64,000 bases of DNA from Candidatus Phaeomarinobacter ectocarpi. GTDB taxonomy: Bacteria; Pseudomonadota; Alphaproteobacteria; CGMCC-115125. Shown here one piece after another: positions 9,583-19,300 of this stretch. Made by a program: the position numbers and the translations under genes. The stretch spans positions 1,002,753 through 1,066,752 of the forward strand of contig NZ_HG966617.1 in assembly GCF_000689395.1 (NCBI RefSeq), read 5' to 3'. Position 1 is the stretch's first letter, and each line of letters begins with the position of its first letter. The notes under the pieces were generated by a model. The model was not told where the DNA came from and searched no databases. It was given only the letters and a program-made list of their open reading frames with translations.

Positions 9583-12500
9583 CTATTCCGCCGCTCCACC
9601 ATATCCCCGCTCGCGCGGTGAGCGGCGGCGAAGCAGATTTTCGACCGTCTGACGAATGTTCAATGAGCTTTCGCGGATCACGGTGGGAGCCGCCAGCATG
9701 ACCGGTGTCACCACCAGCGTCAGCAGGGTTGCGAAACTCAGGCCCGATATGATCGCCGTGGACAACTGAACCCACCACACAGCCACCGGACCACCATAGG
9801 TGACGCTTCTGTCGAAGAAGCCCACATTGATCTGCGTTGCCATGGGCAACAGACCGCAGATGGTTGTGATCGTGGTCAATAGCACGGGCCGCAAACGCTG
9901 CCCGGCAGTGCGCAGCACCGCTTCCACCGGCGACATGCCGCGGGCAAGCAGGCCCTGGAATGTGTCAATGAGCACAATGTTGTTGTTCACCACAATCCCG
10001 GCCAGAGCCACAATGCCTGTGCCTGTCATGATGACCGAGAACGTATGGCCGGTGATCACCATGCCAAGCAGCACGCCCATGGTGGACATGATCACGGCAG
10101 AGAGTGTCAGGACCGAGTGATAGAACGAGTTGAACTGCGTCAGCAGGATGATGAACATCAAGAACAGGGCCGCAATCATGGCATTGCCCAGGAATGCAGC
10201 TGATTCAGCCTGGTTCTCATCAGCACCACGGAACCGCACATTGACCCGAGGATCGATATTGGCTTCGTCCGCAATCCAGTCTTTGAGCTCTGTCACCTTG
10301 TCATCTGCCAGCACGCCGTTGGTGGTGTTGGCCTTCACATCCATGACTTGAATGCCGTCGATGCGGGTGATTTCGTTCACCTGGCGCGCCGGCTCGCGGG
10401 TGATGAAGTTGGACAGCGGCACCAGACCATTGGGGGTCCGCAGCCGCAGCTGGTCCAGCTGATCAATCGAGCGATCTGATTCAGGGAACCGGGCGCGGAT
10501 GTCCACTTCGTCGTCCGCGTCATCCGGGCGGTACGTCCCGACAAGAATGCCGTTGGTGACCATCTGAACAGTCGCCCCGATCGCAGCCACGTCGGCGCCA
10601 AACCGGCCTGCCTGTTCACGGTCGATTTTCAACACCCACTCGATGCCGGGCAGGGGCAGTGAATCTTCAATGTCGATGATGTCCTCAACATTGTTGACGA
10701 AGTGGTTCTTCACCTTTTCGGTCATGGCCCGCAAGGCAACCGGGTCGCGTGACGACAGCTGAATCTGAACATCCTTACCCGTCGGAGGTCCGTCCTCACG
10801 CTTGCGCACTTCAACATTGATGCCCGGAAGATTGATCGTCCGCTCACGGATTTCATCGAGAATAATCGCGCCGGGACGGCGCTCTTCGTAGGGCGCCAGT
10901 TCAATGGAAATCCGGCCAATCATGTCGGCAGGCGCGTCACCACCCTGGCCCGGGCCGCCCTGGCCTGGACCGGTCTGAGCGAATGCTGACGCAACGCCGG
11001 ACACATCCATCACGATGCTCTCGACTTCGTTGACCAGCTTCAGCATCTCTTCGGTTGAGAGATTGCCGCGGGCACTGACGAGAATGGCAGCCTGTTCGGG
11101 CTCAGTGTTCACAAAGAACTCGACGCCATTGTTGAACGAGCCGTAGAGGAAGAAGATGCCGACCAGCACAGCCAGCGTGCCGGCAATGACCTGGAAGGGG
11201 CGTCGGATGAGTTTGTCCAGCATCCGCACATAGCTGCCCGTGATGCCTTCAATGGCCAGCACGTCGCCGGTTTCCGTGCCCGACAGGCTCCGCAGGGTGG
11301 CCTGGCTGGTGGCTTCTGCCTTGCCAAAGATCGAGCCAAGCACCGGCAGGAAGATCAGCGCTGTCACCAATGATGCGATCAGCACGAAGATCAGGGTCAG
11401 CGGCAGATACGACATGAACTGTCCACTCACCCCCGGCCACAGTAGCATCGGCAGGAACGCCGCCAGCGTTGTGGCTGTGGAGGAGATGATGGGCCAGAAC
11501 ATGCGCGACGACGCCGAGACATAGGCCTCCACACGGTCCACCCCCTCGGCCATTTTTCGATCGGCGAATTCCACGATCACGATCGCGCCGTCCACCAGCA
11601 TGCCCACGGCGAGCAGCAGGCCGAACATCACCATCATGTTCAAGGTGAGGCCGGACAGCGCCAGAAGAAAAAAGCCGATCAGGAAGGACGTAGGGATCGC
11701 CACACCAACGAGGATGGCAGAGCGCATGCCCAGCGCCGCAACCACCACGATCATCACAAGGCTGATGGCGGTGATGATGGAGGCCTCAAGGGAGTTGATC
11801 GAGCGGTAGATCCAGGACGACTGGTCCTGTGTGTAGGAAATCTTGATGTCCTTGGGCCAGCTAGCGGTTTCCGCGTCGACAATGGCGCGCACCGCATTGT
11901 TGGTATTGATGATGTTGGACCCAAGGCGCTTGGTCACCTCGATGACGATGGCAGGGCCACCGTTGAAGCGCGCAAAGCTCTCAGCGTCCTTGAACGTGCG
12001 ACGGATGTCCGCAATGTCGTCCAGCGTCACAACGCCTTCGCCGGATGATTTGACGGCGAGGCCCATCACGTCTTCGCGGTTCTCAAACAGACCCGGCACC
12101 TTGACGTTGAAGCGGCCCTGGCCCGTATCAAGTGCACCTGCGGCCACCAGCTGGTTGTTCAGCGATACCGCATTGATGAGCTCACGCTGGGACACATTGT
12201 AGGATTCAAGCTTCACAGGGTCGATCACGACCTCAAGAAGCTCTTCGCGGTCGCCCACAAGCTTGGCTTCGAGCACCGTTGGAACAGCCTCGATGGCATC
12301 CTGCAGTTTGCGGGCACGTGCCAGCAGCGCGCGTTCAGGCACGTCGCCGGACAGCGCAACAACCAGCACCGGGAACAGGCTGGCATTGAACTCGGTAATG
12401 ATCGGCTCTTCCGCCTCAGTTGGGATTTCCGCCCGCGCCAGATCGACTTTTTCGCGCACTTCCTGCAAGGCCTGGTCCTTGTCGAAGGACACATCGAACT

Positions 12501-12783
12501 CAAGAATGATGCCGGCAAAGCCCTGTGAGGAGAACGCCGTGATCTCCTCCAGCCCCTCAAGCGTCCGCAGCTCCGTCTCCATCGGCTTCACGAGCAGACG
12601 TTCCCCGTCTTCCGGCGAAATGCCCGGATAGGGGATCGACACAAAGAAGAACGGGATCGCGATGTCCGGGTCAGCTTCCTTGGGGATCGACAGATAGGAC
12701 GTGATGCCGGCAAGGACCAGCAGCACCATCGTCGTCAGAACGGTACGTGTACGGCCAACCGATGCTTTGACAAGCGGGTTCAT
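9583..12783 (-). CDS. RND efflux pump permease (AcrB/HAE1 superfamily)
   Basis: A 1066-residue inner-membrane proton-driven exporter with twelve predicted helices and two large periplasmic porter regions (about 40-330 and 560-860). The helix-4 proton-relay segment reads LLAVGMLVDGAIVIVEF: the first aspartate of the AcrB Asp-Asp pair is kept and the second is glycine. Its ATG overlaps the adaptor stop by 4 bases, so adaptor and permease are coupled. Expected to pair with an outer-membrane TolC-type channel encoded elsewhere. Drug specificity is not readable from sequence. Confidence 0.95.
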   Translation of the reverse strand: MNPLVKASVGRTRTVLTTMVLLVLAGITSYLSIPKEADPDIAIPFFFVSIPYPGISPEDGERLLVKPMETELRTLEGLEEITAFSSQGFAGIILEFDVSFDKDQALQEVREKVDLARAEIPTEAEEPIITEFNASLFPVLVVALSGDVPERALLARARKLQDAIEAVPTVLEAKLVGDREELLEVVIDPVKLESYNVSQRELINAVSLNNQLVAAGALDTGQGRFNVKVPGLFENREDVMGLAVKSSGEGVVTLDDIADIRRTFKDAESFARFNGGPAIVIEVTKRLGSNIINTNNAVRAIVDAETASWPKDIKISYTQDQSSWIYRSINSLEASIITAISLVMIVVVAALGMRSAILVGVAIPTSFLIGFFLLALSGLTLNMMVMFGLLLAVGMLVDGAIVIVEFADRKMAEGVDRVEAYVSASSRMFWPIISSTATTLAAFLPMLLWPGVSGQFMSYLPLTLIFVLIASLVTALIFLPVLGSIFGKAEATSQATLRSLSGTETGDVLAIEGITGSYVRMLDKLIRRPFQVIAGTLAVLVGIFFLYGSFNNGVEFFVNTEPEQAAILVSARGNLSTEEMLKLVNEVESIVMDVSGVASAFAQTGPGQGGPGQGGDAPADMIGRISIELAPYEERRPGAIILDEIRERTINLPGINVEVRKREDGPPTGKDVQIQLSSRDPVALRAMTEKVKNHFVNNVEDIIDIEDSLPLPGIEWVLKIDREQAGRFGADVAAIGATVQMVTNGILVGTYRPDDADDEVDIRARFPESDRSIDQLDQLRLRTPNGLVPLSNFITREPARQVNEITRIDGIQVMDVKANTTNGVLADDKVTELKDWIADEANIDPRVNVRFRGADENQAESAAFLGNAMIAALFLMFIILLTQFNSFYHSVLTLSAVIMSTMGVLLGMVITGHTFSVIMTGTGIVALAGIVVNNNIVLIDTFQGLLARGMSPVEAVLRTAGQRLRPVLLTTITTICGLLPMATQINVGFFDRSVTYGGPVAVWWVQLSTAIISGLSFATLLTLVVTPVMLAAPTVIRESSLNIRQTVENLLRRRSPRERGYGGAAE

Positions 12784-13886
12784 GATTGTGCCTCATCATT
12801 TTCCATCGTCACGTCGACAGTCTGCCCGTCGCGCACGAATTCCTGACCGACGGTGATAATGGTGACCTTCTCGGGAAGGCCGCCCACCCACACGCCATCA
12901 TTGCTGTCCTCAAGAACCGAAACTTCCTGGAAGCGCGCGGTCTTGTCCGCGCTCACCACACGAACACCAATCTCGCCTGAATCATTCAACACAAGGAAGG
13001 CCGGCGACATCAGATGCGCCGTCACGGCTTCCGCCGCCACGATGATTTCAGCGGTAATGCCCGCGGGCAGCGCGTTGTCCTTGTTGGGAACTGCCAGCTC
13101 AACGCGGAAGGTGCGGGTTTCCTGCTCGGCGGTCTTGGCGATGAAGCGCACAACACCTTCAAGCATCTGGCCGGAGATCAACCGCGCCTGGCCGACGCTG
13201 CCCATGGACAGCTTGTCCACATCGCGTTCGGACACCTGACCGACCACAAGGATCGGATCAAGATCAACCACTGTGGCGCAGGGCTGGCTGACGGACAAAA
13301 AGTCTCCGATTTCAACAAACCGATTGTCCAGCACACCATCAAACGGGGCCGTGATGCGCGTGTAGCTCATTTCGACTTCCATCTGGCGCACCTGCGCAAC
13401 GGCAGCGTCATACCCCGCCTTGTCAGCAGCAGCCTGTGTCTCGGACCGGTGGCCCTTGGCCGCCAGCTTCTTGGAGGCGTCATACTGCAACCAGCGCTGT
13501 TCGCGCAGGGCCTTGGCTTCGGCAAGCCGGGCGCCACGGGCGTTGACCGACAACCCGCACAGCAGGTCGCCCTTGGAGACATATTCGCCCTTCTCAACAG
13601 GCAGCCGTGTCACCGAGCCGGATGTCTCCGCACGGACCTCAACGGCGCGCACCGGTTCCGTGCGCCCGCGAATGACGATGTCGCGGCGCACCGGCTGGGA
13701 TTCAAACACCCGGGCCCGCACGGACTGGACTTCCTGACCCTCGGTCGGGAAGGCGCTTCCAGATGTGGCTGCAGTTGCTTCGGTTTCGGCTTCCCCATCA
13801 CCACTGCCAAAGACGCCGGAGGCAATCCATGCGGCAAGTATGAGTGCAATCGCGGCGGCCAATACATAGCTTCGTTTGATGGTCAT
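12780..13886 (-). CDS. RND periplasmic adaptor (membrane fusion protein)
   Basis: HlyD/AcrA-type adaptor of 368 residues bridging the pump and an outer-membrane channel. An N-terminal membrane anchor (residues 7-27) precedes a low-complexity linker, the lipoyl/barrel-sandwich half (RTEPVRAVEVRAETSGSV, then EKGEYVSKGDLLC), a short coiled-coil hairpin (about 130-175) and the second lipoyl half starting YTRITAPFDGVLDNRFVEIG, then beta-barrel and membrane-proximal domains. It lacks a lipobox cysteine, so it is anchored by the helix. Lies between padR and the permease on the same strand. Confidence 0.92.
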   Translation of the reverse strand: MTIKRSYVLAAAIALILAAWIASGVFGSGDGEAETEATAATSGSAFPTEGQEVQSVRARVFESQPVRRDIVIRGRTEPVRAVEVRAETSGSVTRLPVEKGEYVSKGDLLCGLSVNARGARLAEAKALREQRWLQYDASKKLAAKGHRSETQAAADKAGYDAAVAQVRQMEVEMSYTRITAPFDGVLDNRFVEIGDFLSVSQPCATVVDLDPILVVGQVSERDVDKLSMGSVGQARLISGQMLEGVVRFIAKTAEQETRTFRVELAVPNKDNALPAGITAEIIVAAEAVTAHLMSPAFLVLNDSGEIGVRVVSADKTARFQEVSVLEDSNDGVWVGGLPEKVTIITVGQEFVRDGQTVDVTMENDEAQS

Positions 13887-13971
13887 CGGGCGTTAGGTCC
13901 TGGGGGTGGTCGTGGTCAATAAACGGGGCAGTGCGCACAAGCGCATCATCTGAAAAATTTCGGCTTGCGGA

Positions 13972-14532
13972 TCATGAGACCGGCTCCGGGATCGATTTGT
14001 CGTCCACCGGATCGTCCTGAGCGCCCGCTTCAATGAAGTGACGGTTGCGTTCCAGAAAATCGATATGCGCCTTGCGCATGGCCAGCCCATAGCGGCGCAC
14101 AAAGGAGACACCGGCGCTGTCCAGCGGCGCATCGGCCTCTTCAAACTCACGGATACCCTCCCGCGAGCTTTCGATCTGCGTGTCAATGAGCGCGGCCACA
14201 CGTGACCGGGGCAGCCGGTCGGCGAACATCATCACAAAGGAGAAATCGGACTTGATCTTGTCCTGGCTGACAGGCTGCGCAATGGCAGCATCCAGGGCGT
14301 CCCAGCCATCCGCGGTGAGGGAATAGACCTTTTTGTCAGGCCGTTTTTCCTGCGGTTCCGTTCGGCAGGCCAAAAGGCCCTCATCGGTCATTTTGGTGAG
14401 GGCCGGATAGATCGAACCAAAGCTCGCATCCATGAAGTGGCGCGAGGGGCCTTGTTCAAACTCTTTTTTGATCTCGTAGCCCGATGCATCACCAAAGGCG
14501 AGCAATCCAAGGCACATAGTACGAACATCCAT
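13972..14532 (-). CDS. PadR-family transcriptional repressor
   Basis: A 186-residue regulator with the PadR winged helix at the N-terminus (MCLGLLAFGDASGYEIKKEF, then FGSIYPALTKMTDEGLL) and a long C-terminal helical Vir-type dimerisation region. It is the first gene of a minus-strand unit followed by adaptor and RND permease, the usual arrangement for a repressor of its own efflux pump. I start it at the ATG at 14532 (GGAAG about 10 bases upstream, wing begins at once); a longer reading to 14616 would run through the inverted repeat at 14582-14610. Ligand unknown; likely a pump substrate. Confidence 0.88.
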   Translation of the reverse strand: MDVRTMCLGLLAFGDASGYEIKKEFEQGPSRHFMDASFGSIYPALTKMTDEGLLACRTEPQEKRPDKKVYSLTADGWDALDAAIAQPVSQDKIKSDFSFVMMFADRLPRSRVAALIDTQIESSREGIREFEEADAPLDSAGVSFVRRYGLAMRKAHIDFLERNRHFIEAGAQDDPVDDKSIPEPVS

Positions 14533-14581
14533 GGCGTCTTTGCTTCCAAAAGCCCGCTTTACGCAAGGGAGCGCGTGAATT

Positions 14582-14610
14582 ATCGGTATATAGGTTCGAT
14601 ATATACCGAT
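14582..14610. promoter_or_regulatory. Perfect inverted repeat in padR leader, candidate PadR operator
   Basis: Arms of 11 bases, ATCGGTATATA and TATATACCGAT, at 14582-14592 and 14600-14610 are separated by 7 bases. It lies 50 bases before the padR start on the minus strand and also contains TATATA elements that could serve as a -10 box. PadR dimers bind two-fold AT-rich sites near their own promoters; assignment to this PadR is inferred from position. Confidence 0.7.
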
Positions 14611-14723
14611 CTGCAAGGGGCTTTACGCACGACACCCATAATCGGATTGCATGGCTGGGCAGATTGACGCGTTTTTTCACCAGAACCGCGCGACAGGAGC
14701 GCCGGGTCAGCATCAAACCGGCC

Positions 14724-15932
14724 CTAGGCGGGGCCGCTGAGACTTCTGATCGTCCGAAGGGCGGTCACAAAGCGCACCACCGCGACCTGGCCGGTCTTGA
14801 GCGCCGCAATCCGTGCCTGCCAGCGGCGGCCTTCCTCCATCAGCGCATCGACGCCTTCAGGGGGAAGCGGATCGGTCTCTAGGCTCTCCATCAAGCGACG
14901 CCAGTCGGCCTCAACAAGCGTGATGTATGACTTGCTAACATTTGCGGTGGACTTCGTTTCAAGCCGTGCCGAGGTGAGATGCTCGGTATATTCCGGCATC
15001 GAGTACAGGGTCGGTTTGACAGGTTCCGCGGTGCGCCAGGCCTTGACCGCTGGATTGTCCTCCGCGTCGTTCATCATGACCACGTCGTTGAACACAAAAT
15101 GGCCACCGCCGCGCAGGCTCGCCCCTGCCTTGGATAGAAAATACTCACGGCCCGGAACAAAACAGAGAACCTCGCGGCAAAACAGCCTGTCGAAGACACG
15201 AATGCCGAAATCCGGATCGTCCAGGTCCAGCACCGAGATATCAAAGCCGGCCTGCTGTGCCGACGCGTAACGTTCAATCTCACTTGGCGGGAAAAAACAC
15301 GTGACCGGTGTCTGGAAGGTCTCTGAAAGCGCCCGTCCCGGACCAAGACAACCCGGCAGAATATCTGCGGCATGGTCACCGGTTTTCGTGTCAGCCACTT
15401 TGGCCATGTTCAGGATCACGGTGTCACCACCGGGCAGCGCAAAGTCATCTCCCCAGATACGGGCGCGTATTTTGTCCAGCCATTCGCTATCTGCAAGCGA
15501 CACCGGCGCCGGCGTGTCTGCAGGGGCCTCGGCCTTTGCCGTGGGAGAAGGTTTGGATTGCTTGGTGTGAATTGCCGCGTCTTTGTCCTGCGGCAACTCA
15601 GTGCCATGCCACCACGCCTTGAACCGATCCGGGAACGGCACGTAATTGTCGTCGCTAGCAGGTTTGGCCTTGACCGGCTTTGCCCGTTTGGCCGGGACGG
15701 GCCGCTTGGCGGCCTGCCGTGGCGCAGGTGCTTTACGGGCACCGGCCCGCACTTCTGGCCGGGTGACGGTGACAAGATAGCTCTCCAGCGTGCGCGTATG
15801 TTCGTCCGGCAGCTTGCGCATGCTTTTGAAACGCTTGATGGCTTCGGGCGACATGCTTTGCAGCGACAGAAGAAATTCCCGTTTCCCCATCGCCTCCAGG
15901 TCAGTTCTGCTAATGGTCGCTAAATTCGCCAT
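14724..15932 (-). CDS. Methyltransferase-fold hypothetical protein
   Basis: About 402 residues. The N-terminal ~65 residues are helical, then comes a long Lys/Pro/Ala-rich disordered linker (about 65-140), then a domain whose order of motifs resembles a class I SAM methyltransferase: ILPGCLGPGRALSETF in place of motif I, SVLDLDDPD, and REVLCFVPGREYFLSKAG followed by LRGGGHFVFNDVVMMND. The glycine-rich loop is degenerate, so SAM binding is doubtful. No family name can be given. Start uncertain (ATG 15932, ATG 15965 or TTG 16004), none with a convincing ribosome site. Confidence 0.6.
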   Translation of the reverse strand: MANLATISRTDLEAMGKREFLLSLQSMSPEAIKRFKSMRKLPDEHTRTLESYLVTVTRPEVRAGARKAPAPRQAAKRPVPAKRAKPVKAKPASDDNYVPFPDRFKAWWHGTELPQDKDAAIHTKQSKPSPTAKAEAPADTPAPVSLADSEWLDKIRARIWGDDFALPGGDTVILNMAKVADTKTGDHAADILPGCLGPGRALSETFQTPVTCFFPPSEIERYASAQQAGFDISVLDLDDPDFGIRVFDRLFCREVLCFVPGREYFLSKAGASLRGGGHFVFNDVVMMNDAEDNPAVKAWRTAEPVKPTLYSMPEYTEHLTSARLETKSTANVSKSYITLVEADWRRLMESLETDPLPPEGVDALMEEGRRWQARIAALKTGQVAVVRFVTALRTIRSLSGPA

Positions 15933-16042
15933 TTCCCGTGTCCGCACCGGCCAAGCTTCGGCCATATATGCATCGCAAGATTGCACATAGTGGTTAAAGC
16001 TCAACTAATGCGGGTATTTAGCCCGTTTTGGCCCCAGTCGGA

Positions 16043-18397
16043 CTAGGCCAGAGCAGGCTTTGTGCCACGCGGCGGGGCCAGTCTCTCCAGCACAGCGGCG
16101 AAAGCGGGGAGCCCAACAATGGCGGCCACCATGTTCATCAGGAACATGAAGGCCAGAAGCGCGCCCATATCAGCCTGGAACTTGAGCGGCGAAAGCACCC
16201 AGGTGGCCACGCCCACGGCCAGCATGATGGCCGTATAGACAACCGCCATGCCCGTTGACAGCAAAGCACCCTCATAGGCATCCGCAAGGCCAAGCCCCTG
16301 TCGCTGGTAATACTTGATCTGGCTGTAGAGGTAGAAGGCATAGTCCACCCCGATGCCGGTTCCCAGAACCAGCACGGGCAGGGTGGTGACCTTAAGTCCG
16401 ATGCCCAGCACCACCATGAAGACATAGCCAAGGAACGTGGCCAGCAGCAGTGGCATGCAACAGCAGATGACCGCACGCCAGTCCCAGTAGGCCAGGAACA
16501 CCAGCACAATGATGGTCGCAAAGACATACAGGATCAGTGGTGCTTCGCTTTCCTCGATCACTTCATTGGTAGCCGCAATAATGCCCACGCCGCCCATGCC
16601 CAGCCGGATATTGACGATCTCGCTCGGGTTGATGTCCTCGTAAGCCTCAACAGCGGCAACAACAGTTTCGATGGTGGTCGCCTTATGGTCCTGCAGATAG
16701 GCGATGATCGGCAGAATGGTGCACCGGTCGTTCAACAGGCCCGTGGTGGTCGGCACGGGTGCGGTGGCGCCGATGAGCTGACGCGAGGTAGGTGGTAGCT
16801 CGCGCCATTTGAGACTGCCTTCCGCACCAATCGACTGGAAGTAGCGTGCTGCAAAGGGAAGTGAATCAACCGACACAACACCCGGCACGCCGCCCATATA
16901 GAGCGAGAACCGGTCGGCATAGTTCATGGCCGCCGGGTCAATACACCCGTCCGGCTGGGTCTCAAGAATGATGATCAGAACATCCGTGGGCACACTCAGT
17001 GCCGTCGCGATATAGGCCGTATCCTGATTATATTTGGAATCCGCTCGCAACTCGGAAGCACCCGGGGTGATGTCACCCACATGCCGTTCGCGGCTGACCA
17101 TGTAAGCCAGCCCGATGGCAACGAACATCATGGCAGTGACAATCGCAGCAGGCCGTGGCTGCGCGATCTTCGCAATGTAGCTCATGATGCGTTCGCGTTG
17201 CGCACGGGCACGAATGAACAGCCGCACCTGCTTGTCGTCACGCGGAATATATGACGCGATCAGAGGCAGCATGATGAGGTTGGTGATGATCTTGAGCGCC
17301 ACACCGATGGTCGCGACAATGGCAATGTCACGCACAACACCAACCGGGATGAGATAGAGGGTCACAAAGCCCACAAGGTCCGTCATCAGCGCCATGGAGC
17401 CGGGCACCAGCAAGCGTCTGAACGTGGCCCGCGCGGCCCCCATGCCGTCGGTCCCCTTGGCAATTTGCGTCGCAATCAGATTGACCTGCTGCATGCCGTG
17501 GCTGACGCCGATGGCGTAGACCAGGAAAGGTACCAGAATGGCGAGGGGGTCAAGCGCAAAGCCGATCATGCCCAGAACGCCAAATTGCCACACAACCGAT
17601 ACAAGTGACGAGCCGATGGCAAGCGCTGCAAGGGTGAAGGAGCGGACATACATGAAGACGGCAATGCCGGTCAGCACAAAGGCCAGTCCGAAGAAGGCAA
17701 CGGCAATGGTCGCGCCTTCGGCAATATCACCGATGAATTTTGGAAAGCCGATGATCAGAACGTCGGTCTTGTCATCAGAAAACGGCGCACGGATTTTCTG
17801 CTCCATGATGTCAGCGACTTCCAGCGCCAGATTGGCCGTACTGGAAATGTCGCCGTCACCCGCACCGGCTTCCTGCAACTGAAGCAGAATGATCGACGCT
17901 GTTTCATCCAGCGCCACCAGATCGCCATACAGGTCACTGGTGAGAACGCGGTCACGGATGGAGTCCACATCCGCCTGTGTCATCGTGTCGGCGGTGACGT
18001 TGCCCGGCACCACGTCTACGAGATCAAAACCCTCTTCATGGATTTCCAGAATCTGGGTGTTGGGCGTCCACAGCGAAATCAGTCTGGCGCGGTCCACGCC
18101 GGGGATGTAGCGCGCCTCTTCGGTGATCTGATACAGCTTGCGGAAATAGTCCACATTCCACATGTCGCCGGTCTTGCTGCGCAGGCCAATGACCACAAGG
18201 TTCGCGCCGGGCAGGTCCTTTTGGTACTCGAAATAGGTCTGGACGTAGGGATGTTCGAGCGGCACCTGCTTGAGAAAGCCTGCTTCCATCTTGAAGCCCG
18301 CGACCGCGAAATAGCCTGTGACAACGGTCAAAAGCGCCATCAGCACCAGCACCAGACGGCGCGACCCGAACAGGAAGTCTTCAATAGCCTGAATCAT
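16043..18397 (-). CDS. MMPL/RND-family transporter
   Basis: A 784-residue membrane protein with twelve helices in a 1+5+1+5 pattern and two periplasmic loops, as in MMPL and hopanoid-type RND exporters that move lipids or other hydrophobic compounds without a dedicated adaptor. Landmarks are FAVAGFKMEAGFLKQVPLEH after helix 1 and the pore-helix segments VYAIGVSHGMQQVN and VLGTGIGVDYAFYLYSQIKY, which repeat between the two halves. The ATG at 18397 follows GGGGG at a 4-5 base spacing; longer readings to 18499 have no ribosome site. Transcribed alone; substrate unknown. Confidence 0.85.
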   Translation of the reverse strand: MIQAIEDFLFGSRRLVLVLMALLTVVTGYFAVAGFKMEAGFLKQVPLEHPYVQTYFEYQKDLPGANLVVIGLRSKTGDMWNVDYFRKLYQITEEARYIPGVDRARLISLWTPNTQILEIHEEGFDLVDVVPGNVTADTMTQADVDSIRDRVLTSDLYGDLVALDETASIILLQLQEAGAGDGDISSTANLALEVADIMEQKIRAPFSDDKTDVLIIGFPKFIGDIAEGATIAVAFFGLAFVLTGIAVFMYVRSFTLAALAIGSSLVSVVWQFGVLGMIGFALDPLAILVPFLVYAIGVSHGMQQVNLIATQIAKGTDGMGAARATFRRLLVPGSMALMTDLVGFVTLYLIPVGVVRDIAIVATIGVALKIITNLIMLPLIASYIPRDDKQVRLFIRARAQRERIMSYIAKIAQPRPAAIVTAMMFVAIGLAYMVSRERHVGDITPGASELRADSKYNQDTAYIATALSVPTDVLIIILETQPDGCIDPAAMNYADRFSLYMGGVPGVVSVDSLPFAARYFQSIGAEGSLKWRELPPTSRQLIGATAPVPTTTGLLNDRCTILPIIAYLQDHKATTIETVVAAVEAYEDINPSEIVNIRLGMGGVGIIAATNEVIEESEAPLILYVFATIIVLVFLAYWDWRAVICCCMPLLLATFLGYVFMVVLGIGLKVTTLPVLVLGTGIGVDYAFYLYSQIKYYQRQGLGLADAYEGALLSTGMAVVYTAIMLAVGVATWVLSPLKFQADMGALLAFMFLMNMVAAIVGLPAFAAVLERLAPPRGTKPALA

Positions 18398-18655
18398 ATA
18401 TCCCCCGTGGAAGGCCCCGGACCACTCTTTGGGGTCCTTTGAGTCTTCCTTATCCCGCATCGATGCGCCAGATTTCGCAGCGTCACACTGGGATGACACA
18501 CACTAATCATTGGAGCAACGCCCTTAGCGCGCTAGGATGGCAGCAGGGGCGCATATCCGCAACGATAGTTGAAAGAACGGCTCAAAAAGGCTGCTTTACG
18601 CGCCGGGCGGGAGGTCTATCCTGCCCACCCAATCGAAACGCTGGGGAGGCGTTAC

Positions 18656-19198
18656 ATGATCAAGTCACTCTTTGCCGCACGGCCCAAGGATCAGGACGGC
18701 GCGAAGTCATCACTGGCGGGTCTGTTTTCAAAAATTGCAGACGCACGCAAATCCGGCGCAACAACTGAGTCGGCACTTGAAGGACTCGACCGCACCCAGG
18801 CCGCGGCTGCAGTCCTGATGGTCGAAGTCGCCCGTCTGGATACGGATTATTCAGGCAATGAAACAGATCGCATCTGCTCCATCATGCAGCGCGAGTTCGG
18901 CTTGACGCTTGATCAGGCCAATGAACTTCTCGATACCGCTGAGGAGCGTCACGAAGAGGCCTACACAAACTGGCTCTTCACCAAGACCATCAAGGAGAAA
19001 GCGGGTCTCGAAGAGCGCTCCAAGGTCATGGAGCATCTGTGGGACATCGCTTATGCCGACGGCGAATTGCACGAGCTGGAAGCTGACCTGCTCTTGCGTA
19101 TCGGCCAGGCAATGGAGCTTCCCGAAAATGAGCGGATCCATGCGCTGGAACGCATGTTCGCCAAGCGGGTGCCGGAGCTCGCCGCAAACCAATCCTGA
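18656..19198 (+). CDS. TerB-like (tellurite resistance/co-chaperone DjlA) domain protein
   Basis: A 180-residue all-helical protein. Residues ~45-175 fit the TerB fold: AAAAVLMVEVARLDTDYSGNE, then EREFGLTLDQANELL-like EFGLTLDQANELLDTAEE, and HLWDIAYADGELHELEADL, with paired acidic clusters that can bind metal. The strong ribosome site GGGGAGG six bases before ATG 18656 fixes the start and rules out a longer form. Stand-alone TerB proteins are widespread and mostly uncharacterised; no tellurite operon surrounds it here. Confidence 0.82.
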   Translation: MIKSLFAARPKDQDGAKSSLAGLFSKIADARKSGATTESALEGLDRTQAAAAVLMVEVARLDTDYSGNETDRICSIMQREFGLTLDQANELLDTAEERHEEAYTNWLFTKTIKEKAGLEERSKVMEHLWDIAYADGELHELEADLLLRIGQAMELPENERIHALERMFAKRVPELAANQS

Positions 19199-19300
19199 TT
19201 TGAACACGTAGACCTAAATCGACAATGCAGGCGTGGGGGCGTGTGCCCTCGCCGTAGCTATTGAAAACAATCACGCACGCCACAAAGGACATTCAAGAGT

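Noticed and set aside
13014-13922. Plus-strand 302-residue frame over the RND adaptor
   Set aside because: It is antisense to a well-conserved adaptor and has no recognisable domain.
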